Source: Siphonodentalium dalli (taxonomy: Eukaryota; Mollusca; Scaphopoda; Gadilida; Siphonodentaliidae). From it: a DNA stretch of 64,000 nt. Below, one piece after another: positions 40,900-53,190 of the stretch. How positions within the stretch are numbered: the stretch's first letter is position 1; every line of letters starts with the position of its first letter. The notes under the pieces are model-generated. The model was given only the letters and a program-made list of their open reading frames with translations. It made no database searches and was not told where the DNA came from. The stretch lies in assembly GCA_032622095.1 (NCBI GenBank), contig CP136064.1, positions 7,433,512 to 7,497,511 of the forward strand, read 5' to 3'. Both the position numbers and the translations under genes were made by a program.

Positions 40900-42640
40900 G
40901 TGCAATATTCTTCTTATCCGACAGGGCACACGTTCGGAACACATATAAGCCATCGTCCCAAAGTCCGGATTGCACAGCCATATATGAATGCACCCCATAC
41001 ACGCTGTTCAGTAAAACAACTGCGGCTGTCGTGTCTAACTGATTTCCCACAGTCCATTCGCAGTTGTTATGGAAGAGTTATCCATATATAAGATTCTGGT
41101 TTGTACATAAGTTGTTACTGTGTGTCATTGGTGAGATGCAACGACACATCACATCAATACCCATGATCCCCCGCTTTTCTTAGTCACATTTAACGTTACC
41201 CCAACATAATATCAGTATATGTACAACACAATCCACTCACGTCTCGCTCCGTGGAGTAACTATTGATACATCTGAATTGTATTGGTTGGTTGGATTTATA
41301 ATGCTGAAATCGTGCACGGCCATAATCAAATGTATGTTTTCAGACACCCGACCTACTGGCATCAGCAGGTACCTACACACATTAGTATTGGTCTTATCTA
41401 GAAAGTTGTTATACGCTTACTGGTATAAACCTGTGTATGGCAATTCAATTCGTTTAATCTTGTCGACCCATAATACACAGGTATTAAGTTAACATATAAT
41501 ACATTTATGTACATGGCTTACATAATACATATTAAAATGATATACATTATAATATATGCACAGTATTTACAATATAAATAATATACCTGTTTGCCATAGG
41601 TGATTTCCGTTGACGCTATATACTATGGTGTCATATGATTGATCAACCCAAAGTGCATAGACGCACTCAATTATATTACCAGCGATGTAATATAATTAAG
41701 AGTGTGTATCCACTCTGGTTTAGTCACTTGCGCACGTTATTTCATGTATACAAATAATTGCAATTATCGTTATTTTCACTTTTGTGTCAGTATGAGCTAA
41801 AACTTACATGGGGATATCAATAGTTATCAGTTCAACAAATATTTTATTTTCTAAGTATACAACCTTTCCGAAGTAATCATACACTTACCTACCCATATAA
41901 AACAGTAAGAATGATATTGTGTAATGCGACTGCAAACAAAATATATTTGTAATAGTGGCCCAAGAAAACATATAACAGATGTCCTTCTGATTAACATGAC
42001 AGTTCGGTAAGTAAAATGTCAGAGAGAGACAATCACTGGATGTAGGACGTATCTCCTGGTGCATTTTATGTTGCTCTAGCATAGGACAACTGCCGTATTG
42101 GGATACCGCGTCTCGGAAGAAATTGTTCGGCCATTGCGATGTCACATAGGGTGACGTGACACTCCAGTACCATACATAGTAACATACAATCGATAAATAT
42201 AGAACAATAGTTTGACTTATCATCATTTTAGCTGACATACCGCACCGATGGGATCTTTGTTCTTGGAACGGCCACTTAGAGCATTGGCTTGCTATGTAAC
42301 TTATCTAATGCTCGTAAAAGTAAAAACCTCCAGCCAATAGCAACCCACAAACTACAAAAGAAAAAACAATCAGGTTTCTATCTCCATGTGTGCGAAGTTG
42401 TTTCGTGGCACATAATCCGGTAGATGTCAGTATGCAAACAGTCTTTTGTGGGATGATGAATCTGAACGAACCTGTATGACTTGATGGCTTACTAATGAAC
42501 TGCATATTTCATGTTTTTGATATGTTGATACAAATAGTCCTTGAAAGTACCAAAATATGCCTAAATACTGAGTTAGATTTAATATAACCTACACGTTTCC
42601 TTTATTCATTTCTCAAGGGCAGTCACAAACTCACAACATC
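40900..42640. other. Gene-free AT-rich stretch
   Basis: Nothing recognised. Open frames of 66-117 codons occur on both strands without conserved motifs. A direct AT-rich run (cataatacatattaaaatg) lies near 41520. Confidence 0.4.
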
Positions 42641-42649
42641 TACTGGTGT

Positions 42650-42862
42650 GAATATACTCTGTCAAGAATGTCGGCTTTCTTTTATAAATGACAGATTTTT
42701 TCATCGGGTGTCTCAAGAAATGCACGCTGTGAAAAAAAAAGTCCGACTATCTGACAAATGCAATATACTGCTTCCGAAACATCAGTATTTACGCTGTCCA
42801 AAACATATATAGGTCTCATGAATTCCCTCTCGACGCGACACCCGCTATGTCCATATTTGCCA
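42650..42862 (-). repeat. Diverged inverted repeat, right partner of 38512-38755
   Basis: Contains gacagattttttcatcggg, gtccgactatctgacaaatg, tctcatgaattccctctcg and ctatgtccatatttgcc, the reverse complements of words in the left partner, in reverse order. No coding content. Confidence 0.6.
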
Positions 42863-43264
42863 AGACTACGTGTATTAGACTAAGATTTTGAGGACAAATG
42901 GTTATCATATACACATGATGATACAGATGTGTTAACGAAATGTCCAGGTTCACCTCTGTTCACTGTGCTATACTGGCTATTTATTCTGTTTAAAAGAAAT
43001 GTTGCTTTTTGCTACCTGTATATATCAGCTATAAATGCCCGACACGGAGCGAGATTTTAAGTTGTTTGTGTTAGGCTTTTGATTCTGTTCTAAAAAAAAC
43101 ATGAAGAAATCCTCTGTATAGGGCTGCTCAGGAAGATTTACCCTGTTAGTTGCCAGTATTGAGATCAGGAAAAGTCACGTGCTACTGATTGTGTTTTCTT
43201 TGAACACAGAATATTTTTTTTACGCCAAAATCTCCTTAGAACGAATTATGGGGATGACTTTATA

Positions 43265-44525
43265 AAAAAATTGTATATCGGCGACTAAAACAATGTCAGT
43301 GCCAATGTCAGTGCCACTCCTCTCTCCATCCCTGACTCAAACAGTACAAATGTGGACTCTTTAATCACACTATTTGCTTCTTCATATCATTGGAGAAGAA
43401 GTGTATGAATTTGGTAGAAATGGGCACTCAATATATGTTTTATCAGTTTTGGTGACCCCGTATCCCTGTCTCAAGCGGCGCCAATTGTGACACAATTAGA
43501 CTCAATATGAATATGACTATGTAGAAAATTGGTGAAAATCGGCGACTTAACAAATTTGTATCAAATTTTAAAAAGTGGCACACATCTCTCATCAAAATGA
43601 CACCAATTGGCGTTTTTACATTACATGATTAGATTACACGAATCATGGAGAAGAATGTGTGACAATTTTGTGAAAATGGGCGCTAAAAATAGTATGTATA
43701 TGTATGGTGGTAATCGGCACCAAAACGAATTCATATCAAATTTAGTGCCCCCATCTCTCACGCAAACCGCACCAATTTGGCATATTTAAACCAACGATTA
43801 CATTCCTCGTTCTGTGCCCCCTCCCTTCCATGCACCCCTGACTCGACCGGTCCCACTTTTGACATCTTTAAACCACAGAATTAGACTCCTGATATCATGG
43901 AGTTGAGTATGTATAAGTTTGGTCGTAATCGAAGACCAAACAAATTATTATCAAATTTGTCGCTCCCCCCCCCCCCCCCCCCCCAACCTTTCACCAAACG
44001 GCATCAATTTGGTGTCTTTTATCACACGATTAGATTCCTTGTGTCACGGAGAAGAATGTGTATCAATTTGGTGGAAATCGGCGCTAGAAATATTTTTTAT
44101 CATCAATTGTGTTACTCCTCTCCCATTCAGTGCACCCCTCACGCGATTGATACACTTTTAACATTTTTAAGCCATATAGTTCGACTCCTGATATTATGGA
44201 GATGATTATGTATAAGTTTGGTGGTAATCGGCGATTAAACCAATTCTTATCAAATTTAGTCAGCCCCATCCCTATCGGTAGATTCCTTGTATCATGGAGA
44301 AGAATGTGCATATATCAATTTGGTAGAAATCGGCGCTAAAAATATTGTCATCAATTGTGGTGCTCCTCTACCCTTCCGAGCACCCCTGACTCGAACGGCG
44401 CTACTGTTGACATCTTCAAACCACAACATTAGATCCATCATATCATGGAGATGATTATGTATAAGTTTGCGGGATCGGCGAAAAAAATATTCGGGGCCCC
44501 TCCCTCTGTTCTGTCATTGACAACA
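43265..44525 (+). repeat. Diverged long-period repeat array (gagaagaatgtg / aatcggcgctaaaaat)
   Basis: At least six decayed copies of a phrase like atcatggagaagaatgtgta ... caatttggtagaaatcggcg ... cacccctgactcgaacggc ... atctttaaaccacagaatta. Copies begin near 43390, 43610, 43895, 44050, 44200, 44295 and 44450, in the same orientation. A related copy in the reverse direction lies at about 63390-63690. C-runs (43965-43983) are present. Non-coding. Confidence 0.7.
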
Positions 44526-46425
44526 ATAACGTCACTTTAGAAAATTCTAAACCGCACCATTATCTTCCTCGTAAAATTTACCCCTGTTAGACACTGTTGG
44601 TGTCATCTAGATGGTCCCCGTAAACTTCCATAGAAAACAGACATATATTCGCAAACATAGATAATAATATAGATAATTTAGTTATTAATTAATTATCAGT
44701 GACCTGTAAAGACAGCTGGTGTCAAAAGCGCATATCCCATGACACTTCCCTGGTCAAATTACCCATGTGTACACATTTTCAGTTATGATAGCCCACCGTG
44801 TGGTCTACAATAGCCAGAAAGACAAACAAACAAACAAAATTGAATTTTATTAGTATAGATTGGTTGCTCTCCAATAACGAAATTTCGGGTGTTGAAACAA
44901 ATGATATGTAATCAAAACTGTTACATTGATTTGTCAACAAACATCGCTAATTGCGAAATATGTTTAGCCTATACATGATTTTCAGAATACTTTTCAAATA
45001 GTTGACCTTTTCCATTGTTTACCGCCAAGTTTTGATTAAACTGTGGTACATTTTTGGACAAATTGAACTTTGATATGTAATGCCACTGTAACAATTTTGT
45101 TAAGATAGCAGTGGTTTTGATATACGAATTGGAGAGTTATAAATAATGAAAATAAGAACAAAGTCCATATAATTTTACATGTACTCGTTGATGATAGTTG
45201 TTTTACAGACTTGAATAACATGTTCGTTATTTCGCATGAAACCACTTCGCATGCATTGCATCCCGTTAATTTAGGCTAACATATTGAATTTTACTTGAAC
45301 ATACGAACAAATGTATATTTTATGTCCTTAGGAATGCTACTAAAAATAAACGATCCAATTACCAAGCTCATTATACAGCACTCCCATCCTCTAACGAATA
45401 AGTAACACCATCTGCAACGAATTCGCATATCAAGGTTAACATACTGGGAAGATAAATCGACACCGGAACCAAGTATTCTTCTAACACATGCGTGGTGCGA
45501 AACATTCACAGTACGACTCGAGGGCCACAACTTGGCGTGATATTTGATCAGCATACGACCTGACAATCGCACGTCTCTTGATTCCGCCAGGTCACTATTG
45601 TGTGAAACTCGCAATAGTACATGGTGGATAACGAACGTATTTAGATGTGTTGACAGCAAAGACAATAAACCACTGAGCGCTAGATGTTTAGTTGATCGTT
45701 TGACCGATTTTTAATTATAGTAAGCTGTATGGGGGTGAATTTAGAGGAACACATCGGCCATTGTTCTCTGAGTAGGATCAATCCGAAATTTACGCTCTCC
45801 GGAGACAATAATCAGTGGTAAAATAATTTATCAAATGCTATGGATATATATGGTAACGAGGGGAGCTTGTGGTATTGATTGAAAGAGGAATCCTTCGCCG
45901 ACACAACCGTGGCTATATCGATAGCATTACTCGGATAAATGTGTTAAATGTGTCCGATTCCCGAGCGATGGTAAAACTGGAAATAACTACAGTTCCCCTT
46001 GTCCTTATTATACTACCATTAACGTGAAACAGGCGCGTATATAGAAGCGGCGTATATGGGCAGCGCAAGTGGGGGCGGCCAGCGGAGCGCGTTACATGCC
46101 CCTGTGTTTAAACACATATTACAGATTTGTTCAAGTTCGTGAAACTGATCAGTTAGTACTCAGGCGTTATGCCAATCTGGATAATGTAGCATTCTACTGA
46201 CATCCTCGAACATTTCAAGAAATCGACCATACTACTCAATAGAAAACATCGTCAAAACTATGCTCAATTTTAAATAGTTACATCTGGATGCGTGACGCAA
46301 AACTTGGCAAAAAACAAACACAAATGATTTCGCCATACAGAGTCAGTGCATTTAATTAATATATCAGAATGGCGGTGTGTTTTTGAAAATTTGGATTAAT
46401 ATTCGTAAAAAGAACAACTTTGAAC
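44526..46425. other. Gene-free stretch upstream of the methyltransferase gene
   Basis: No gene recognised. A minus-strand frame at 45291-45665 (124 codons) has no motif and no hydrophobic or repeat signature, so I leave it out. The region just before 46430 probably holds the promoter of the methyltransferase gene, but no clear TATA or initiator was seen. Confidence 0.4.
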
Positions 46426-46429
46426 AAGA

Positions 46430-47210
46430 TTGGATCACCCTACCGGAGTGTTTCACATCACTTTAATCACCATTGTTACAATATGTTGTTATGTATATTT
46501 TGCATATTTTGAAGTTATGCACATTCTGCCTGTGGTGAGGGGAGACTCTTGTAAATTTCAGGACAGTGTCCCCAATTCCCCGGTCCTCCGGTATATGTAT
46601 TTCATTATACAGAATAAATGTTTAAATCAAAACTGTTATTCCATTACAGCAAGGGTATGTGACGTCAGACACAGGAGCATATTGCTCAGCGAGCATGCAG
46701 GGACATTACACTGATGTGAAACTCATCAAGGCACTGATTGACCTCTTTGAAGGAGCGAGCGTTGGGAGTTTCGGAGATGGGATGGGTGTCTACAAGAGAG
46801 AAATTCTCAAATCGGATAGGGTATCTGTATATGACGCCTATGACGGGAATCCTTATTGTGAGGATTTCACAAATGGGAGTGTGAAGTTCATGGATCTGAC
46901 CATTCCACAATACGGGATCCCGACATACGACTGGATAATATCACTGGAAGTAGCTGAACACATTCCGAAGCAATACGAAAGCGCCTTCATCGATAATGTT
47001 GTTAGGCATGCGAAGAAGGGGATTGTGATAAGTTGGTCAGTGCTAGGACAGGGTGGATACGCACACGTCAACAATCGTCCGATTAAGTATGTAATGAATC
47101 TCATGAAATCCAATGGATTCAGGTTAGAGCCAAATATGACCAAGACTATAAAAGAGTCAACGAGTGTTGGTTACTTGACGAGAAACACGCATGTGTTTGT
47201 TCGGGCCTGA
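46430..47210 (+). CDS. Membrane-anchored SAM-dependent methyltransferase-like host gene, two exons
   Basis: Proposed exon 1 is 46430-46534 (MDHPTGVFHITLITIVTICC and on, 35 codons), exon 2 is 46650-47210, with a 115-base intron starting gtgagg and ending attccattacag; the phase is 0 on both sides. Exon 1 gives a signal anchor at about residues 9-28. Exon 2 begins QGYVTSDTGAYCSASMQGHY and holds a nucleotide-binding loop GSFGDGMGVYKREIL (SAM motif I), an acidic VYDAYDGNPYCEDF region, DLTIPQYGIPTYDWIISLEV plus AEHIPKQYE, and HVNNRPIKYVMNLMKSNGF. These fit a class I methyltransferase family of invertebrate membrane proteins. Total about 221 residues. The substrate is unknown. The start and intron are inferred; exon 2 is strongly supported. 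Confidence 0.8.
46535..46649 (+). other. Predicted intron of the methyltransferase gene
   Basis: Starts gtgaggggagac (strong donor after tgtg) and ends tgttattccattacag (pyrimidine-rich acceptor). Removing it keeps the frame and joins the signal-anchor exon to QGYVTSD. A second possible donor at 46591 would shift the frame, so I prefer this one. Confidence 0.7.
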
Positions 47211-47214
47211 TATT

Positions 47215-49410
47215 ACAATTAATAGGAATTTAATTTAAATATATATATATATATATTTATTATCTTCCATGTATGTCATGAATATTCACATATAGAGTGA
47301 ATTTATAACCGAGTACACGAATTAGTGGACGTATACAATGATAGAATTGTGCCGAATTCTAGATCCATTTTATCACATAATCACATTGTTGCATGGAAGA
47401 ACGATCTCGAAACGGATGGTGTTAAACAAATTATTATTGATTTCCTTATCACAGCCAAATAGGAAGTAAAGACGAAATATAGTTACATTTAAATGTGTTA
47501 TAGCACCCCCAGGTTTCTTTTCACTAGTAATAACTCTTAGACAACATAATATTTATTTCATACAAGTAAAATGTATATGAGCAGTCACGACGATCTTTAT
47601 GGGTGATAAAGAATATCTTTATCTTTGGGGAACGTGGAAATTCATCCAAGTTGATTTCGTAAAGCCCCTGACAGGGCTGGGGCGATTACATACCAATGTA
47701 ATCGATTACGATTACAATTACTTTAGTAAATGTAATCGATTACTTTTTGATTACATCTGATTACAATTGTTGGTTTCCAACCATTTTGTTCGCATAGGAA
47801 TTTAAAACTGAGCGAAACATAGTACGACTCCTGAATTTATACCAAACCGCGTGGGAAAATAAGAGGGTTGTTTGTTCCTGAGTTACATATACATGTATTA
47901 CGGAAGATTTGGTGTGATTACATTCATATTCGGACAACCAATCTCAATACCATTTAAAGCATATAAAGCGATAAATAATTGTATAATCTTCTACGTTTCA
48001 ATGCTCCTTACCCACAACCCTGCATGGAGTGGCCCCGTGGTCATATAACAGTCTTGAGTTATTTATTTGAACCCAACTATTTAAAATACAAGCAAGCATT
48101 TATGTTTTCGGAAGTCAGCAGCCAACTCGGTTTTTGTTTTACTGTTGAGCTCAATTCAATGATCCACATCTTTGCTTAAATGTCACAATAATTACTTGGA
48201 TCATATACATCCATCTTCACAACAAAATTATAACGCAGTATTAACCGACTCGATGTAAATGTCCGTCACGATGGTCTTTACTACACACTCATATCTTTAA
48301 GAGCGATTAAGAACGGACAATGTCATCAAATACAGGACCTTTTCTAAAATAATTTTGTCAGTTTTGAATTCTCGCAGCATGGTGCGCGAATTCAAAGTGC
48401 GCGAATTTAAAACTGAGCGAAAAATAGTACTACGCGAATTTAAATACGAGTAAGGTAGTATGATGGCTGAATTTAAAGCTGCTACACATGCTCTGTTACT
48501 ATATCCACTACATCCTTGTTTATTGTATATTCAGAAATTAATGGCCATTTAAATTGTATTAACAAAAGAACAAAATAAAGACGATAATCCGGAATAACTA
48601 AATCAACACACCCGAAAATCTAAACACCTCAAAAAAAGAAAGTCCCCCCTAATATATATATATATAGAGCGTATTTTTGTTCTGGGAACCTGTGGTAAAG
48701 TGTGCTAATCACTCTGCTGTGAGGTGAGATATGGCTGAGTGAGCACAAATTGAATGGAAGAGGGGCACTTTTCAAAAGTTGCAAAAACACAGGTAGAGTG
48801 ATCGCAGACATTCAGCTGTGCCTTATTCCCCACTTCTCGCACAAGCTTGAAACATCCTTATATGTTGGTACCTCAATGACCTACATGATGGGAAACATGG
48901 CTTACTGAAAAATGGCTTCAAAGAGACTGATTTCAATAACTCTGTGTTGCTCATAGCGTGAAACTTCAATGTGTCATTCAGGGTGGCTCACTCAACACGG
49001 AAAGTTTGCATGCGTCGGGTACCGGAGGGGGGCGATTTCTTGGTCACTGAGAGAATACTAAATATTTACCGAAATATCCATCTCCATCTGCTATTGTATG
49101 ATCCAAAATCATATGTGAAAAACAACAGTGATATACATGTGAACTATATTTGAGATTTCTGTGAAAATGTATTCGGGATGGATGCAAAAATTGAAAATCA
49201 AAGAGCAAACCATATCAGGAATTGACACCGGCTCCAGAAAAAATATATATGGCCGAGACACCTGAGGACACTCTTCAGACATTCGGCGAGGTCGCGTCAG
49301 TTATATCCGAGTCTTATTCCGCTCTGAATGCGGACACAAACTCTGAATTTAACGAGAACGCACTTCATTAATCGCGAAGCGTCATTGATTCACCGAGACT
49401 GCCTATGGCA
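47215..49410. other. Gene-free stretch with hAT-like end and repeated gaatttaaaactgagcg
   Basis: At 47667-47770 the sequence gacagggctggggcgattac followed by gtaatcgattac words resembles the end of a hAT-type MITE; the other end was not found. The phrase gaatttaaaactgagcgaaa followed by atagtac occurs at about 47800 and again at about 48406, with ttcgcgcacc-like words nearby. A coding-like stretch (AETPEDTLQTFGEVASVI) reads on the plus strand near 49250-49360 but is short and unrecognised. Confidence 0.4.
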
Positions 49411-50154
49411 CAAAGAAGGCACAGGTCCCCTGGTGCGACAACACCATCATGTCTTTTTTAGTATCCACCTTAATACCTTAATACAAGGTTTGTATCTATC
49501 GGACCTGTATTGAGCATAGACTCACTTGCAATCAAAATTCATCAAAATCCCCTGTGCTTGAGATAATGCCACATAACAATTTCTTTAGACCATATTCGCA
49601 CCTTTGATTTGATGTATCTGCCGCATCGATATGTTGAAGATCACCTAAGATATATATGAATATGTTACACATTTTAGAACCGGACAAACCCTTGAACAGA
49701 TTCCCATCAAATAAAGCATAGCTAGCACTGCAGAATTCCAATTGTCACAATGATTCACCATGTGTTGTCCTGTCTGTGTGACCTCAGTAGAGTAAATTCT
49801 GCAGTGATACCAGGGGGGGGGGTCGGAAATTTTTTCCAGAAACGTATGCTACTTTTTTGCCGATGACCACTTTTTGGACCCACCCACCCCGGACCCCAAT
49901 TTTTTTCTCCATTTCATAGAGTTTTTTCCAGCCATGTTTTGACACCCACCCCCTTGTGGAACGCAAAACACAAACATACAGAGAAAACCAGGACCAAACC
50001 TCCTACATTGAGATTCAGTGAATCTAGTAATGAACAGCAGGACTGGTCTCTAGCAGTATATTCTTGACTGCGGTGGATTTATATCGTTTTTGTTAAATAT
50101 CATATTTCCACAGCTCTGCAGTCAATTTATTTTAAAGCTTAGTATATGAATAGA

Positions 50155-50290
50155 GCATGGCTTGGAGTTGACTACGCGAATGTAGTGGCCAGTGGGAAGG
50201 GTGTAGTTCATGAGCCGAAGGCTAGTGAACTATAGCATTCCCACTGGCCACTACACTCGCGTAGTCAACGACAAGATATGCTCTAATCAT
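50155..50290. repeat. Foldback element inside the 49.4-kb element
   Basis: Arms containing agttgactacgcgaatgtag + tggccagtggga pair with tcccactggccactaca + ctcgcgtagtcaac. The outer words agagcatg and atgctcta also pair. The loop is about 40 bases (gtgtagttcatgagccgaag and on) and contains a smaller hairpin. Typical of a small hairpin MITE. Confidence 0.85.
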
Positions 50291-50619
50291 TATATTATAT
50301 CGAACATTTATAGACAAACTGACGTTCTAATATTTATATACCATCGAACATTTTAGTGCTAAACTGAAGTCATTGTATTGTGTCCAGGTTGCATTCAATT
50401 TCCTTCTCGTCACAAAACCTATTAAGCAGCTTTATTGCTATTGTGAATAGCAGCTATGCCTGAGTGGGTAACCGGTCACTGACACAGCGGACACGGTTAA
50501 TCATAATTAATAGTCACTGTTTTAGTGCCAAAATGTGTGTGGCAGTCCTTTTTAGAGACCTTTTTAGTTTTTGTGTTTTGTTACTTTGTTATGGAAATTT
50601 ATAAAAAATATTATGTTAT

Positions 50620-50735
50620 ACACTAGGTAGGTGATATTGCTCTACACCAGATAGGTGATTTTGTTTTTACACCAGATAGGTGATATTGTTTTACACCAGA
50701 TATGTGATTGTATTATATCAGATAGGTTAAATTAT
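50620..50735. repeat. Short tandem repeat of acaccagataggtgatattg
   Basis: Four to five imperfect copies, 24-29 bp each, in an AT-rich setting. Non-coding. Confidence 0.75.
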
Positions 50736-51407
50736 TATATGCTACGTGCCACCCAGACTCATTAGACATTACTAAAACATGTTTATCGCACATATAGCAA
50801 TACACTAGAGCACACAGGAGCACCAATGGGAAATCAAAGAAAGTTAATGTTACGATTGATTCCAATTGATTCAGATTGGTCAGGATTGGTTAGGAATTTT
50901 ATAACGTTCACAGTTTATCTTGCATGAATTCAGGAATCTTGTATGAGTTCAGAAAAGGCATTATTTCTATTGGACTGTTCAAGTGTAGCATGTGAAAGTA
51001 AAGCATATAACAAAAAATAAACCTACACTTTTAGTAGAAATCTGTATTAACTCATTCATGACTACATGAGATTGTGATATATTACAACTTTCTATCCCTT
51101 TTGTCACATAGGAGATAATTGTGTTATCCACTCACAAGTCTAGGTATGTTACATGTTTTTTTCTTTATGCATCAGTGTATACATCAGTGTATACATCAGT
51201 GTTTAATGTCCAAAGTGTGCACCTATTCATTTATATATTTGGTGTTCTTCAACATATCAATGCGGGAGATACATCAAATTAAAGGTGCGAATATTATCTA
51301 AAGAACTGGGGTTGTGGAATTATCTCAAGCACAGGGGATTTTGAGGAATTTTGATCGCAAGCGAGTCTATGCTCAATATTGGTCCGATAGATACAAACCT
51401 TGTATTA

Positions 51408-51621
51408 AGGTATTAAGGTGGACACTCATGGTGGGGTTGTCGCACCAGGGGACCTGTGTTAAGGTATTCAGGTGGACACTCATGGTGGGGTTGTCGCACC
51501 AGGGGACCTGTGTTAAGGTATTAAGGTGGACACTCATGGTGGGGTTGTCGCACCAGGGGACCTGTGTTAAGGTATTAAGGTGGACACTCATGGTGGGGTT
51601 GTCGCACCAGGGGACCTGTGC
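51408..51621. repeat. 54-bp tandem repeat, four copies, forming the right end of the 49.4-kb element
   Basis: Unit aaggtattaaggtggacact followed by catggtggggttgtcgcacc and aggggacctgtgtt. The last copy ends at the target duplication. The 147-codon open frame across it is a translation of the repeat. Confidence 0.93.
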
Positions 51622-51627
51622 AAGAAG

Positions 51628-52454
51628 GTATGAGTTTGAGGACAAAATAAATAGTTACATCACATTTGCGCCTGTATACTGTGGCAGAACCTATACGTTG
51701 GAGATAAAGGTCTTCCCGGACTTCACGGTGTGTACTTTTTTGTTTCGAAGTCGATGACGAAAACTCATGGAACCATAGATATGTTGATTTCTTTAATCGA
51801 ACATAGCTCCGCTAGTACTAGATCGATAGCCGGTGCTGATAACTCAGGTCTTCTTTCTCTGGGATCAGTAAGTCATCACAAGACTTTGGCGATATCTATC
51901 GGATATGTTCGAACCTTGAAAGATTCAATCATAATGCACACACACATGCTACGCATATAATTAAGTGCTCCAAGAAATTATTTCGCTGACATTTCCTCTA
52001 AATTGAAGCATTCAGTTAAAACAGAATCAATTCTGGCTGATACGGGTGCCAAATATTTTGACAGTTTGCAGAAACCCTTTACTAATTTGTCTGACAATAT
52101 GGGTGATAAACTGCAGACTATAGGACACCAAATATCTGACACGTTGAACTCTTCATCTGGTTCCAATTTTCCGAAATACCAAAATTATCCATCCAGAGAT
52201 ACTCCTACAAAAAAAACGTGTCACGCCATACGAAACGCGTAGCGCTTAACAGCGATTGCATCAGCGTGACATCGGCTGTTGTTTCAGGTGACATTCAACA
52301 AGCCTCTTATCGAATAACTGATGCCCGAGATCACCAACGTTTTTATCAAAGTCTAAGACACGGCAGATATCAGCAGTCTTCAAACCATCAAAACAGTTCT
52401 AGTGGTAACACTAATTATGACATTCACTATCACAGAAATCCAAAGCCAATTGTA
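51628..52454 (+). other. Coding-like sequence of unknown origin between two insertions
   Basis: The plus strand contains stretches with protein-like composition: YEFEDKINSYITFAPVYCG near 51630, and TESILADTGAKYFDSLQKPF then NLSDNMGDKLQTIGHQISDT near 52020-52150, and a Gln/His/Ser-rich part up to 52454. They are in more than one frame and none is a complete gene. I recognise no family. Both ends are cut by inserted elements (49419-51621 on the left, 52455-54841 on the right). It may be a decayed gene of an older element or of the host. Confidence 0.4.
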
Positions 52455-52669
52455 CCCAGAGGCGTTATTTCGCTAAAATCCTGATTCAGAATCTGGATTC
52501 AGATTACAGATTGGTCCCCGTACGACTTGGTTCGGCAAAAGAACAGACCAGAAATGGGCAGAATCGGTAAACGAACAGACCGTAATCTCAATTTCGTGGT
52601 AATCCGATTCTGGATTCGGATTCCGATTACGGACTCAAATGTTCGTAATGTAAACAAACCGAGATTTCG

Positions 52670-53190
52670 CCACCTTGGAGTTTAAAGATACGGTTGGCCT
52701 TGGCGGTGGGTATCCTGTGAAAATATCTCCACCCGTCAAAAACCGCCACAAACAGAAAGAACATCAAAATGTAGATAGACTTTGTCCGTATACAAATAAG
52801 AAATATCGCATAAACAGTATGTTATGGTCATTTGTTTGACCATTGTTATGTAAACACAAGCATAGAAAGTAACTTTTCTGGTGTTTGTTTATATTATGAT
52901 GGTAAACATAAAGAGCGTTCTTTGTTGATGAATACCTGATATGGAACTAATAAAGAGCGTTTATGCCATTTGTGTGTGATTAGCCAGTAGCGTTGTGCTG
53001 TCTTCTGTAACACAATCAAGCTCTTGCTTAGGTAAAATATAGTAGGTCTTTATAATAACATGCTGTTTACGCGATGGTCATGGTATATATGAACGGAACT
53101 GTATGCGTTTTAATGTTTTTCTGTTTACGGTGTTTGGAACAAATATGAATATTTTCGACAATTAAGGCCGCACGTGCCTTTAAAAACACA
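52670..53190 (+). repeat. Interspersed repeat copy (partner at 40.3-40.9 kb)
   Basis: Reverse-complement match of 40300-40890. Carries cataaagagcgttc and aataaagagcgtttatgcc, the recurring motif. Sequence divergence is substantial, so both copies are old. Confidence 0.7.

Larger units (their letters stand above)
49419..51621. mobile_element. 2.2-kb element with ~165-bp inverted ends and 6-bp target duplication
   Basis: The left end (49419-49587) starts gcacaggtcccctggtgcga. The right end is its complement, starting inward at about 51296 and finishing at 51621, where a 54-bp unit is present in four tandem copies instead of one. Flanks are aagaag at 49413-49418 and 51622-51627, a perfect 6-bp duplication. 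The interior has no recognised protein. Six-base duplications are known for Polintons and a few DNA transposon groups; the tandem-repeat end recalls the Polinton at 21 kb, but there is no shared sequence, so classification stays open. Confidence 0.82.

Noticed and set aside
45291-45665. 124-codon minus-strand frame
   Set aside because: No motifs, no domain and no compositional bias; likely chance.
51314-51757. 147-codon frame with four TLMVGLSHQGTCVKV units
   Set aside because: It is the 54-bp tandem repeat (a multiple of three) read in one frame; the other strand is open too.
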